64,000 nucleotides of DNA from positions 93,501 to 157,500 of the forward strand of contig JAEMWC010001118.1 in the NCBI GenBank assembly GCA_016490735.1, in the 5' to 3' direction. Below, one piece after another: positions 1 to 10,196 of this stretch. How positions within the stretch are numbered: the first letter of the stretch is position 1; the number at the start of each line of letters is the position of its first letter. The notes beneath the pieces are model-generated. The model worked only from the letters and a program-made list of their open reading frames with translations, searched no databases and had not been told where the DNA came from. Made by a program: the position numbers and the translations under genes. Source of the stretch: Pachyseris speciosa. Taxonomy: Eukaryota; Cnidaria; Anthozoa; Scleractinia; Pachyseridae.

Positions 1-39
1 GTATCCTTGTCACTCCAGCCACATCCCACAAGCTTTACG
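1..39 (+). repeat. Fragment related to the hammerhead element at 38.6 kb
   Basis: Positions 1-39 match about 38567-38605 with a one-base gap and one substitution (CACTCCAGCC versus CACTACAGCC). The match stops after CTTTACG. The rest of this copy would lie left of the window. Confidence 0.5.
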
Positions 40-1144
40 ACGAAAACAAAGCGATCGGTGCGCTTTCAAGAGAGTTTTGAATACAGATAGCGGATTTAAA
101 GCAGCTGCCTGGACTTTAGAAAACAAAAATGGCAATGTACTTATCAGTTGGAAGTTGAATTCAGCTTTTAGCACGATAGACAAAGCCACAGCCGATAAAA
201 TAACTGCAAAATTTGTGGGAAAAACTCACGCTTTCGCTTTTGCGTGAATAATTAATTCGAACAAGCGTTCACGCAGCGAATCGCGTCTGTGAAATTTCGA
301 ACATTTTTTTGTGCTTTTAGATAAGTTTTTTTTGCCTCATCTTGAATGAAAATTTATTGTTATTGAACTTCCTGTCGCGTTTCTTTCATTTGGTTGCCTT
401 CATTTGAGAGTTTTAGTGCACGCTGGATTTGGATTTCTGTACATTTACGGCGACCCCCGTGATTTGTTTGTTTAGTATATGCGCTTCCCTCAAATTATAT
501 TTTTATTGAGTCTTGTTCAGCTTCTACGGAACTACTGGGGATAGAGCTAAGCTGGTACTAAATTTACACAGTTGAAAAACGATTTATTTCAAAATAATTG
601 CCTTGTTTTTGTCGTCTTTTTGATGTACAACTTTCCTCTTTCTCTCGCTGCGCTGTAAAATTTCGTCGGGCGACGAAAAAATTATCCGATTTCTTCTTTT
701 TGAATTCGTTTTACGTGTGTTTTTCGCCGAGGACTTCGGTATAAGAATCGAAGGAATCCTTTTAAAGAGAAACTTTTTTAACATGCTACTCTTGTTCTTG
801 AGACGTCTTATAAAACGCAGTGAATAAACTTACGTTTTACAAGAGATTGATGTAAAGATAGTTTTGAAATATGTTCGCTTTGATTCTCGATAAAAGGTTC
901 ACTCTCAAGTGCAGAGGTCGCTCATAAATACGTCTCTCAAAAAATCCACTCTTAAGTTTTCGCACATGAAGTAGTCTCTCGTAAAGGTTGTAGAAGTTTT
1001 CGTTCCCCCAAAAGTTATAATCTTTGTCTGGAATGCCTTCGATTGCCTCGAGTAAAGTTACTATGTGCACTTCGAGAAATTTGTCACAGCGGAAAGCGGG
1101 GCCCTGGAAACGAGACTTTGAAAAAACGAAAGGAACAAACAGCA
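40..1144. other. No gene recognised
   Basis: AT-rich DNA. Two minus-strand open stretches (584-784, Lys/Arg-rich; 837-1145) have no recognisable domain, start context or splice sites, and I do not call them genes. Confidence 0.4.
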
Positions 1145-1453
1145 TTTTATGACCGGTTCCAGCCTTCGGCTGGCCCCGGTAATTAATCTATCTCACTTAT
1201 TTATCTGCCTTAAATAATGATTACCTATGTATATTCTGTAAATAACCGCCTCTCATGCACTAGTAACTGCACTGTGGTGGTGACCAACTCGAAAGCTCTG
1301 CTTCTTTGGCCACTGCGCACTATTCCAAATTAATGCCTAATGTACATGTAAGCTAGCTTTGTTTCTCTTTTTACTTTTTTTTCAATTCCTGTATACTAAT
1401 ATTATGTTTGAATAAGTGTGAATAAACTGAAACTAAACTGAAACTGAAACTCA
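1145..1453 (+). repeat. 3' end of a retroelement with a CTGAAA tail
   Basis: Starts with a small hairpin (CCGGTTCCAGCC...GGCTGGCCCCGG) and ends GTGAATAAACTGAAACTAAA with short CTGAAA repeats, as in tails of CR1-like LINEs or their SINE partners. There is no coding part. Family assignment is tentative. Confidence 0.4.
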
Positions 1454-1502
1454 AGAATTGACTTGACAGTACCCCATTAATAAACCACTTTATTATATGA
1501 CA

Positions 1503-1800
1503 GGCTATTTCAGCGGTCAAGATGAATCAATTCTCCTGCTGTGATTGGCTACCCGCGAGGTCAAGATGGAGCCATCTTGACCGCTCGGGATAGCCCGTTC
1601 GTCCCGCGTTTTACTGTCTTTTAATAGCGTCCTTTGAGTCATAATAAATCCTTTATTGACCAAGCTTGTTCGGTCAAGATGGCGCGATATTGGCCGCGTT
1701 CTTTTTTTGCGTGTTTATAGACCTCGACTTTGTCTCGGTCCATAAGCACACAAAAAAAGAACTTGGCCAATATCCCGCCATCTTGACCTCACGCTTGGCC
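1503..1800. repeat. Two adjacent inverted-repeat (MITE-like) units sharing GGTCAAGATGG ends
   Basis: Unit 1 (1503-1595): GGCTATTTCAGCGGTCAAGA pairs with the CATCTTGACCGC... end. Unit 2 (1658-1800): arms of ~55 bp from GACCAAGCTTGTTCGGTCAA to its complement, around a ~25-bp loop. Both contain CAAGATGG near their ends, suggesting one family. Confidence 0.6.
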
Positions 1801-1943
1801 AATCACCCATATGTAAACTATGGGTCTATGTAGTGGCGCCAAGTCACCTACAAAAGGAAGAAAACAGTCTATGAGGTATCCCTATCTGAGTATGGAAGGA
1901 TGCAGGTATGATTCCGATACCAAAAGAGAACCATGTTACAGTT

Positions 1944-2124
1944 TAATAATAATAATAATAATAATAACAATAACAATAAAAATAACAATAACAATAGCAA
2001 TAGCAATAGCAATAGCAATAGCAATAGCAATAGCAATAGCAATAGCAATAGCAATAGCAATAGCAATAACAATAACAATAACAGTAACAGTAGCAGTAAC
2101 AGTAACAGTAACAGTAACAATAAC

Positions 2125-2156
<32 letters not shown>
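1944..2156. repeat. Compound microsatellite (AATAAC/AATAGC/AGTAAC), LINE 3' tail
   Basis: About 210 bp of AAT-derived hexamers. It directly follows the 3' end of the minus-strand LINE fragment at 2160-2725, so it is best read as that element's expanded tail. The long Leu-, Asn- or Ile-rich reading frames across it are artefacts. Confidence 0.85.
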
Positions 2157-2725
2157 GGAATTTGTATAGCGCTAAAACTATAAAAATTAAAATATTGAAT
2201 ATAAAATTAAAATATTGAAAGGCACTAAACATTAAAACTATTGAAACAGACTAAAAGCTTTCCAAAATAAAAATGTTTTAAGTTGCTTTTTAAAAATGGC
2301 GAGACTACTACTTGTTCTTATAGTTAATGGCAGCGAGTTCCATAAAACAGGTGCGGCAAAGGCCCGAGTCCCAAGAGAAGAGAAGTTGGCTTTTGGAACG
2401 AACAGAAGAGATTGTGCAGACAAGCGAAGAGCATAATTAGTAGCTGGTTTCATGCAGGGACAAAAGATCTTTAATGCGTAATGAATTGTGGATAAGGAGG
2501 AGCAATTTAAACTGAACTCTGAACGGTACTGGGAGCCAATGTAGGTGATAAAAGCGGGTGTGATATGATCAAATTTCGCAATCTGAAAAATCACTCTGGC
2601 CGCAGCATTCTGAACTTTCTGTAAACGATCGAGTTGATATTTAGGTAGACCAAAAAGAAGTGCGTTACAGTAATTAAGGTGTGAGGATACAAAGGCGTGG
2701 ACTAGTGTCTTTGTCGATTGAATGG
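2157..2725 (-). mobile_element. CR1/L2-like LINE, 3' fragment (end of the reverse-transcriptase ORF)
   Basis: Read from ~2725 down: HAFVSSHLNYCNALLFGLPK, then YQLDRLQKVQNAAARVIFQI, then the conserved C-terminus AAPVLWNSLPLTIRTSSSLA and FKKQLKTFLF. This is the post-RT region of CR1/L2/Jockey-group ORF2. 5'-truncated: no RT core or endonuclease. A TAGCGCTATACAAATT-type 3' UTR runs into the microsatellite. Confidence 0.8.
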
Positions 2726-3140
2726 TAAGGAATTTTGTAGCCAGACTTCAAGCAGTCCATATTTTGGGGACAATACGCCATGTGAACGCCCGCAACCTTC
2801 GAACGCAGTCGATCGCGCGAGGAGATGGAAAGTAGGACACGCCGTATTGTGAGGCTATCGCGCAAGAATTAGCCCATTCTCGCTATTCGCACCTCACGAG
2901 TTTGTGTATTCGGCGATTCTGGATCTTGTTTTGTAAATTCAAAGAGAATGACGATTGTTTTGTAGCTAGTTTATCAAGCACCTTTGACAAATTTTTCTTT
3001 CTCTAGTTGGCTGGGGTTTTAAAGTCATGACTGTGGTTCAAGTAACGATCCAAATATGTTTTGCGCCATAGCGAAATCCCCCACCACAAATGCTCTTATC
3101 CCATGATCCAATTTTTATTCTGAGTAGAGTCTTGCTCCTG
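2726..3140. other. No gene or clear repeat recognised
   Basis: Unique-looking DNA between the LINE fragment and the DNA transposon. No splice-supported frame was seen. Confidence 0.35.
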
Positions 3141-3972
3141 AAAGGGAACCTCCACTCTCCTGTCCATGCTCGTCATGGACAGGCATGGGCAGGATCCGGA
3201 GACCATCGAAACAAATTTCAAGATTTTAAAGAAGTGTCAGAGTAGATTAGACTGTTTGATTTTTGAAATGCTTTTTATTCGTGAACTTAAACCAAAACTG
3301 AACAAACAGTGTGATTCGATCCGCGCAAAAGTTTTTACCTAATTATTCACTTTTAATATTGTCTCTTTCGCCTTGCGTTCTTACCATTATTGCCGCGATT
3401 TTCTCGTATTGTTTTTATGCAAATATTTTAGAGTTTTAGTCAGTACCTCATTAGCATTTTACAATTGATTATTATATAAGCGCATGTTAAACAATTTTAT
3501 CTTCAACTTGAAAATGACCGTTGATCGGTCGAAACGTCGTTGTTTTTTAACGTTAACTTTTATAGTAAAATCCCTTTCGAAAAATTTGTTGATTCGAAAT
3601 AATTACTAGCTTTTAAATTTTGTTTTAAAACGTGGAGTAACATTTAAGTCTACAAAAAATAGCTATCATTATCGGCTATTTTCGCTTTCAAATTTCCCGG
3701 GCGTGGCCATTTGATGACGTGTAATGGTTGCAGCTATTGTCAGGAAGCAAATAAAGCAGAAAATCCTTTGTGTTATTCAATAGGGCAACCATTACACGTC
3801 ATCAAAAACCAAAATGGCCGTGCCCGGAAAATTTAAAAACGAAAATAGGCGATGATGATATTCATTTTTTTGTACACTTAAATGTAATATCCACATTTTA
3901 AAACAAAATTTGAAATCTAGTAATTATTGCCTACAATTGCGTCAATTTGTTGTAAGAGTGGAGGTTCCCTTT
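3141..3972. mobile_element. 832-bp non-autonomous DNA transposon with terminal and internal inverted repeats
   Basis: Exact 18-bp terminal inverted repeats AAAGGGAACCTCCACTCT (3141-3158) and its complement (3955-3972). Inside, a second inverted repeat of ~150 bp (about 3588-3733 against 3783-3935) surrounds a 50-bp centre. A CCTGTCCATG hairpin follows the left end. No transposase frame. The superfamily is not clear from the ends. Confidence 0.75.
3503..3541 (+). other. GACC hairpin followed by GAAAC, hammerhead-like but degenerate
   Basis: TGACC-GTTGATC-GGTCGAAACGTC resembles stem II plus GAAA of a hammerhead, but the preceding CTGATGA core is replaced by TTGAAAATGA. Probably a dead or unrelated motif within the transposon. 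Confidence 0.25.
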
Positions 3973-4189
3973 AAATGCGCTTGAGTGAGTAAAGCTCGGT
4001 ACCTCGGGTATTCCTCGTCATAATTACAGACATCAGTCTATTGTATCTTTCGCATCTTTTTAGATACATTACATGTTGTCGTTATAACATATTAAAGATT
4101 TGCTGTAGTATCTCTTATGCAGCATTTGACGTTCAAAAGAATGTATATTTACTTAATGACTGTCTTAACCAGATGAACACCCAAAGCCA

Positions 4190-4540
4190 AGCCATCTGGG
4201 AGCTGGGCATTTTGTTGGTTCATAATATCCCCCTGAGTGACGAATATGTGAGAATCAAAATATTTGAAAATCATATATTTGAACTGCGGATTAAAGAATG
4301 AATATATGTGAATGATCATCGCAGTTAAGAACGCTACTTAAGAGGTAGTGAAAATTAACAATGAAAAAAAAATCAAGCTTCTACGGGAGTCGAACCCACG
4401 ACCTCTGCGATATCGGTGAAGTGCTGCCTCTACCAACTGAGCTAACAAGCCAATTGGCAGCTGGTCATTTTGTTGGTTTGTAATATACCCTTGAGTGATG
4501 ACATGAGATTAAATACGTGAAAATCATATATTCATACTAC
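4190..4540 (-). mobile_element. tRNA-derived SINE between duplicated flanks
   Basis: The tRNA-like head on the minus strand has box A TAGCTCAGTTGG (4433-4444) and box B GGTTCGACTCC (4386-4396). Its anticodon stem does not pair, so it is not a working tRNA. A body with CTACTTAAGAGGTAGTG follows. About 85 bp to either side (4193-4278 and 4450-4540: GCATTTTGTTGG...GAAAATCATATATT) are diverged direct repeats of each other. A related copy is at 34.4 kb. Confidence 0.65.
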
Positions 4541-4744
4541 TGCTGAATTGAATGATGTCGCAGCTCACTCGAAACATGTTACACCATTGGCGAAGGGAAC
4601 AACAAAACAATACCCTCATCCCCGCGAAAACGTTGGTCAAGATGCTTCATATCAAGACTAATGGCATTAGCAGCTCTCGAGAGGTGCTACATCATTTCAG
4701 CATTGTTCGGCAGAACATTTCCAAAGCCATTGACGGGCAAACGG

Positions 4745-4830
4745 CGCTTAAACCAATCAGACTGCAACCACGGTTTTGCTTTAGCTTCTCATTAGTAGAG
4801 AAAGTCTTTCTAGCCAATCACAGAACGTAG
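4745..4830. repeat. Fragment of the AGAGC/TTTTCAATTGAGTG MITE family
   Basis: ACCAATCAGACTGCAACCAC through CCAATCACAGAACG matches the CCAATCA-rich interior of the full copies at 28459-28727, 41192-41612 and 51815-52102, without the terminal repeats. Confidence 0.5.
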
Positions 4831-4950
4831 AGAAACAAGAGGCTCAAAGACGCCTTCACTTTGGCCGACCTCCCGTAAATGTGAAGACTTGACGCATTCG
4901 CTTTAAATAGAGCGCAAACGTCGATTTGTGACGGAAAAGGAAATACATTT

Positions 4951-5587
4951 TTGTAGAGTCGAACTGGAACAGGTTGAATGTATATCCTATCTGGGTGTAC
5001 TATTGAATGAAGATCTGAAGTGATCTAAACACGTCGCATCCGTTTCCGGGAAAGCGAGTAAGGTTTTGGGCATGATTAAAAGGAACCTTTGGAATTCTCC
5101 ATAAAACGTAAAGACAACTGCCTACACAGCCATAGTTCGTCCGAATCTTGAATATGCCTGTGCCGCTTGGGACCCATACCTCCAAAAGGACATTGCCTCG
5201 CTTGAGAGGATCTAGATAAAAGCGGCAAGGTTTTGCTCCAACAACTATTATCCCACAGCCAGCGTTACTGAAATGCTTCAAGATCTAGGTTGGACGAGCT
5301 TGGAATTAAGAAGAACTATGACTCGACTAAACCTTTTATATAAAATGAGCCGTGGAAAAATTGATATTGATGTAAATAGCTATCTACAACCTCTTTCAGA
5401 AGTTAGAACTCGAGGGAGTCATCGTTATAGATATAGGCAAGACAAGGCGACAAAGAACATTTATTTTTATTCTTTCTTATCAAGGACCATAAGACTATGG
5501 AATAAACTACTCGCGGAAATAGTTGAGTCAAACTCCTTGGCTGTTTTTAACTCTAAATTACTCCCCCACTTAGCAAAGAATTACTAG
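4951..5587 (+). pseudogene. LINE ORF2 C-terminal fragment with in-frame stops
   Basis: Translates with three stops as YLGVLLNEDLK*SKHVA, GKASKVLGMIKRNLWNSP*, RPNLEYACAAWDPYLQKDIA*, then a clean 104-codon end (MLQDLGWTSLELRRTMTRLN ... LWNKLLAEIVESNS). This is the thumb/C-terminal region of Jockey/CR1-group reverse transcriptases. Nothing upstream of that region remains. Tail: the AAT tract at 5588-5633. Confidence 0.8.
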
Positions 5588-5589
5588 AG

Positions 5590-5633
<44 letters not shown>
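5588..5633. repeat. (AAT)n tract shared by two LINE 3' ends
   Basis: Lies between the 3' end of the plus-strand LINE fragment and the 3' end of the minus-strand LINE, serving as tail for both. Confidence 0.8.
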
Positions 5634-5793
5634 CAACTTTATTTAACGAGGGTAGACACGTGACAGTAAAAACTGAAAAACCAGTGGCCCTCAATATATA
5701 ATACAAAGGAACAAAAATATTGGGTAAAATCAAGAAACTAGAATAATAAAAACTCAATTAAAATACGCTATCAAAAAATGGAGCACAATTAAA

Positions 5794-6651
5794 CTAGAGG
5801 ATAAAACGATCTAAGTGTTTGTAGCTGTCCTTAAAATAATCAATCATGGTCTTCTTAAAACTTGCCAAACTTGGTTTGCTTCTAATATTACTTGGTATCA
5901 CCCAGAGGCGTGTGGTCGATACTGTGAAAGACCTTCCTCCCTCTGACTCCCGTTTGAATCGGGGACAGACAAGGTTTAATAGTCCATGTCTGCTAGGTCT
6001 TTCGTTGATATCAGCGTTTCTCGTCAGCATCTGAGACATATAAGATGGACAGTCCCCAGACAGTCGTTTGTATACCATTAATAACCTATTCACTTTGGCC
6101 TCTTGAAGAAACGGAACCCAATCCAATTTTCTAAACAGCTGTACGCTATTCGCTTTAGTATCGGCCCCGAGAATTACACGTGCCGCGCGTTTCTGAAGTT
6201 TAAAAACTTTCTGTAAATTCTCGACAGAACAAGATGTCCATACGGTTGATGCATATAGCATTGTCTGCTTGATCATAACATTATAGTAGAGTTTCCGTTG
6301 GTCTAGCGGCAGGAAGCGCCTTGTTTTCCGCAACACGGCGATTCTCTGCGATAGCTTCGTGCATAGTTTTTCAACATGTTGGTCAAAAGTAAGCTGGCTA
6401 TCAATCGTGACTCCTAATAGTTTATGCGAGCTCAATTGTTCAAGTTCGGTAGAATTTACGTGTAACTGCAGAGTGGACTGTTCCATTTCCTTGGCTAACC
6501 GTTTGCCAGTAACAAGCATCATTTTGTTGTCTGTTGACCAATTCAAGATTTCATCAATATCCGTCTGAAGGCCGTCCGAGATATCATTCGGTGCCGCCGT
6601 ATAATGGGTGGAGTAGCTAATAGTTGTGTCGTCGGCATAAATATCAGCCAC
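5794..6651 (-). pseudogene. LINE reverse-transcriptase YADD block and C-terminus
   Basis: 285 codons starting at DIYADDTTISYS, the catalytic box, through LLGVTIDSQLTFDQHVEKLC, YASTVWTSCSVENLQKVFKL and RLWVIPSNIRSKPSLASFKK to a stop. Frame-shifted relative to the upstream RT core. Confidence 0.88.
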
Positions 6652-6688
6652 AGAGTGCTGCAGTGTTGCAGGTAAGTCATTAATAAAT

Positions 6689-8168
6689 TCAAGGAATAGA
6701 CTGAATTGGTCCTAAGATGCTGCCCTGTGGAACTCCAGATGTTATGGCCCTTTTAGTAGAATGGTACCCGTTTATGTTCACATACTGGCATCTACCATTG
6801 AGATAGTCACGAAATAGGGGTAACCTGCTCTCATCCACTCCAAGGGCCCTTAATTTTAACAGTAGTAATTTATGGTCGATCAGTTCAAATGCCTTCTTGT
6901 AATCAATAAAAACAAGTCCAGTGACTTTATCATTGTCAAGGTTGAACAGTAACGGGTCTACCAATCGGATAAGCGCAGTTTCAGTGGAGTGAGATTTTCT
7001 AAACCCAGACTGGAGAGGGTGGAACAAATCATTCTCCTTCAAGAAGTTACACAGATAATCGCAAATGTGTTTCTCCAGCACTTTCGTAAGAATGGGGAGC
7101 ACAGAAATCGGTCTATAGTTGTTCTTATCATTCCTACTGCCGTTTCCTTTAAAAACAGGGGTGACTTTTGCGATCTTCCAGATAGTAGGGAAAGTCTGTG
7201 CAGACAGGCAGTAATTCAATAACTTCGTCAGCGATGGTGCAGTTGCTGGAGCAGCAATTCTAAGTATTTTGGCACTGATGCCGTCGTCTCCGGTGGCCTT
7301 ATGGGTTGGAATAGATAACAGCAACTCTACAACCCTCTTCTGAGTTATTCTTGGGAGGTCAAATGCACCAATGCCTTGTCTGATAGTAGTCGTCGTTGAG
7401 ATGACGTTCAACGAGCTAAACCCAAGCGCTGCAACCAGTTTCTTCGGTTGATCGACAAAAAACGAGTTTAGTATCTCAGCAATGCTTTGCTTATCCGAGA
7501 TATTTGTCTCGTTTTCAACAAGTGCCTTTATTCCACTTTCAGCCTCTTTGTCATCATTCGATAGACACTTGATTAACTTCCAGCGTTTCCTGGAATTGTT
7601 CCTGTTTTCAGTGACTTTATCTTTGAAGTAAGATTGTTTTATACTCCTTATAAGTTGGGTCACTGTGTTCTTCGCTCGCTTAAATGCATTCCAATCCCTT
7701 GCAGCTTGGCTTTTCCTAGCTTTGCTGAGAAGTTTGTCCCGAGCCTTTATCTCTTGCAGGATTTCAGTGTTAAACCATTTAGGCTGAACATTGCGCTTTA
7801 CTCTCTTTTGTTTGAGAGGGAGGTGTTCATCGATAATGTCATTAAACACGTTAAACCAGGTGTCAACAACATCATTGGTATCCTCGAACACAAAGGCACA
7901 GTCCCAGGGGGCCTCCTGCAGCGATGAGACAAATTTCTCTTTGTTAAGACCTTTTATGTCCCGATAAGTTATCGTCATATGTTGACCTTTATTGCTCTTT
8001 GGGCATCTAGTGAATTTCCTTGTGACAATAACTGGGAGGTGATCAGATATTCCAGAGGACTTAACCCTCGCATTGTGACGCCGCTCCGGGTGAGTACACC
8101 AAATGTGGTCAAGACAAGTTTTTGACACGGGCCTGGTGATTTTATGCACAAGTTGGAACATATTCAAA
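6689..8168 (-). pseudogene. LINE endonuclease end and reverse-transcriptase core
   Basis: 492-codon frame beginning exactly at the insertion junction (NMFQLVHKITRPVSKTCLDH). It includes SDHLPVIV, FNTEI linker, NNYRPISVLPIL, FRKSHSTETALIRL, FIDYKKAFELIDHKLLLLKL and GVPQGSILGP. It ends in a stop after a small insertion near 6702. The frame resumes at 6651. Confidence 0.88.
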
Positions 8169-8439
8169 CAAGAGGCTACAATTAGCCTAAACCCGGGCTT
8201 GCAAAAAACAGTATTGTATCCCTAACTTAGTGCTAAACAAAAGAATAGAGGGAAGTCTGTCTTTCTTACATCGGACGCATTGTGTTTAGCTTGTGTTGGA
8301 GTCTATTTCTTTAGACCCCTATCAAATATATTCCTCTAAAATACAGCTCAACCATTGAGAACAATAATTATAACACTTGTAAAAAATATTTCTAAAAGAA
8401 CAAGAAAAAGAGAAACAGAAAAAATAAAGCCCGTGATAT

Positions 8440-8515
8440 ATACCACTAACAGACATCGAACCCGGGTTGGCTGCGTCGCAGGCAGGAACAATGACCGTTA
8501 GGCCACAGAGGTTTA
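8440..8515 (-). other. tRNA-like segment inside the 1.42-kb repeat
   Basis: Box A TGGCCTAACGG (8495-8505) and box B GGTTCGATGTC (8452-8462) at tRNA spacing on the minus strand. The arms pair poorly, so this is a tRNA-derived pol III promoter, not a tRNA gene. Copy 2 has the same segment near 55010-55080 with a damaged box B. Confidence 0.65.
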
Positions 8516-9552
8516 TCATTATGCAAGGTGATAAAAATAGTGTATTGATTCCAAAAAAAAACTAAGCACACTTGTTTTCGCTTCGATGGATAATTGTTTG
8601 AGAAAGGAAACGCTTATCGAACGATGTAGGATTTTTTCGTATAAATGTGAATGGAGTCTCGGTGAAATGTGAGTAGAAAATTAATTAGCAGAGTGAAACT
8701 GTTTACAAATACGTCAATCCAAGGTCATTTGAAACACAAGAAAGGAACGTTTCTGGACAGTTCCAAGGGACGCTAGTACATTTGTAAAAACTAATCGCTT
8801 ATCATTCAAAAATTAAAGTCCAGAAATTAAAATAGTAAATTAACTACCTGTCAAAGTTTCAGGGGTGTATGATATCCCGTACTTGAGTTATTCAACAAAA
8901 TGTACATCTCAATGGAGCGGATACGGGAACACGGCAGTCCATCTGGAGTTAAATTTTGGTCATGTTAAAAGCTTTCTTCTCGCTGTTGAACTTGCAAACA
9001 TTCGTATAGACACTTGTCTTAACATATTAGTTGTTCAGACTTCAAAAACACAAGGTGAATCGACGTTTTCCGATACGTGACAACAGGCATCATTCTTGCT
9101 GTTGATATGAGATTTACACTCGAATCACTCGGCCGTGAAAGGTCAAACTCCCTTTGTCTGTAGTCTCTAATTTTTGGCGCTCCCCTCGCGTCGCGTCTCC
9201 TCGCAACTTCGCGCGCGCACGTGCCCCCACAATCCGTCGCCAAAATTAGAGACTACTCGCTGTCTACTGAAGCAGACACGGGGAAACACAGCAGTCCATC
9301 TGCCGTTAAGTTTACTCATGTTAAAAACTTTCTTCTCGCCGTTGAACTTCCAAACATTCGCATAGACACTTCTCTTAACATATTGTTTGTTCAGACTTCA
9401 AAAGCCACAAGATGAATCGACATTTCCCCATACGTGACAACACGCATCACTGTTGTTAAAAATAGTTAGCGCTTGCGCAGAAACGCCGGAAGTGCCATTT
9501 GCGGATGATACTGGACGACGAAAAAGAATTCGAGAACCGTCGGTAGATCTAG

Positions 9553-9587
9553 ACCCGGGCGCCGCGCGAGACGCGCGCAGCCCGGGT
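9553..9587. other. GC-rich terminal hairpin of the 1.42-kb repeat
   Basis: ACCCGGGC and GCCCGGGT arms enclose a GCGCGCG-rich centre that can extend the stem. Conserved in copy 2 (about 56126-56161), although flanking bases vary, so it is under some constraint or marks the transposition end. Confidence 0.7.
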
Positions 9588-9632
9588 AATTACGCAATGT
9601 TTTTACAACAGAGTGATTCTGGACTTTGCGCA

Positions 9633-10196
9633 TCAGAAATCAGTATTAAAGTAGCCTAAAATAATGATTTCTCTGTTCAGCAGATGTGCGTTCTCAATAT
9701 TCTTTCCAAGTCTCTTATCGTCAGCCGCTTTATATGAAGGAGGACGGTAGACATCGGCAATAAATAGGGGGCGCTTCGACTTGAAAGTGTAGGTCTCAAG
9801 CCACAAACACTCTAAATCGGTTTCTTCGAGGTCTTCGCGCCGTTTGACTTGTAGAGAGCTGTTTACAAAGGCAAGAATCCCGCCACCAGATCTCCCGATT
9901 CTATCTTTACGATGTATCCGGAATCCAGGAGTAGAATAAAACGAGTCAGGCACCTACGCTGAACAAAATGTTTCAGTTAAGATCAAAATATCAGGCTTAT
10001 CTTCTTCATTGTTTGAGGTTGTCAACTTGACCCTAATCTCCTCCACTTTGCTATCAGTAAGATGCTGAATCTTCCAATGGCAGACTTTCAAGCCCACACC
10101 GCGGCTGGCCGTGCCAGGTCCAGGGTTTTGAGCAATATCCACATAAAATAAGAACATTAACGAACAGGAGGTCTCTAGTGAAGCGTAGAAAAGCAC
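9633..10196 (-). pseudogene. LINE apurinic-type endonuclease domain, one in-frame stop
   Basis: Two segments in the same frame separated by TAG (9954-9956): HWKIQHLTDSKVEEI...DILILTETFCSA, then VPDSFYSTPGFRIHRKDRIG, RSGGGILAFV, DVYRPPSYKAADDKR and IIILGYFNTDF. EEP fold motifs are recognisable. The metal-binding GDFN is GYFN here. It would nick target DNA if intact. Confidence 0.85.
10116..10139 (-). other. 2A-like motif DIAQNPGP in the LINE ORF
   Basis: Encodes DIAQNPGP, close to the ribosome-skipping signature D(V/I)ExNPGP that many non-LTR retrotransposons carry at the N-terminus of the endonuclease ORF. The Glu is replaced by Ala, so activity is doubtful. Confidence 0.6.

Larger units (their letters stand above)
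8169..9589. mobile_element. 1.42-kb repeat inserted in the LINE, copy 1
   Basis: Nearly the same sequence and length recur at 54729-56163. Here it interrupts the LINE ORF between ...KHCV/TLRN and LNMFQLVH, which makes both ends clear: CAAGAGGCTACAATTAG at the left and a GC-rich hairpin ACCCGGGC...GCCCGGGT (9553-9587) plus AA at the right. Any target duplication is at most about 2 bp. Inside: a tRNA-like segment (8440-8515, minus), a ~180-bp block present twice (8928-9105 and 9278-9456), and an inverted pair GTAGTCTCTAATTTTTGGCG / CGCCAAAATTAGAGACTAC. No coding frame. The hairpin end and lack of duplication recall Helitrons, but the TC/CTRR ends are not seen, so the class is open. Confidence 0.85.

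Noticed and set aside
584..1145. Two minus-strand frames of 66 and 102 codons
   Set aside because: No domain, repeat match or splice support; lengths are within chance for this base composition.
1820..2232. Long Ile-, Leu- and Asn-rich reading frames
   Set aside because: They are translations of the AAT-type microsatellite in every frame.
8169..9589. Helitron assignment of the 1.42-kb repeat
   Set aside because: The terminal hairpin and absence of target duplication fit, but the 5' TC and 3' CTRR ends were not found, so I left the class open.
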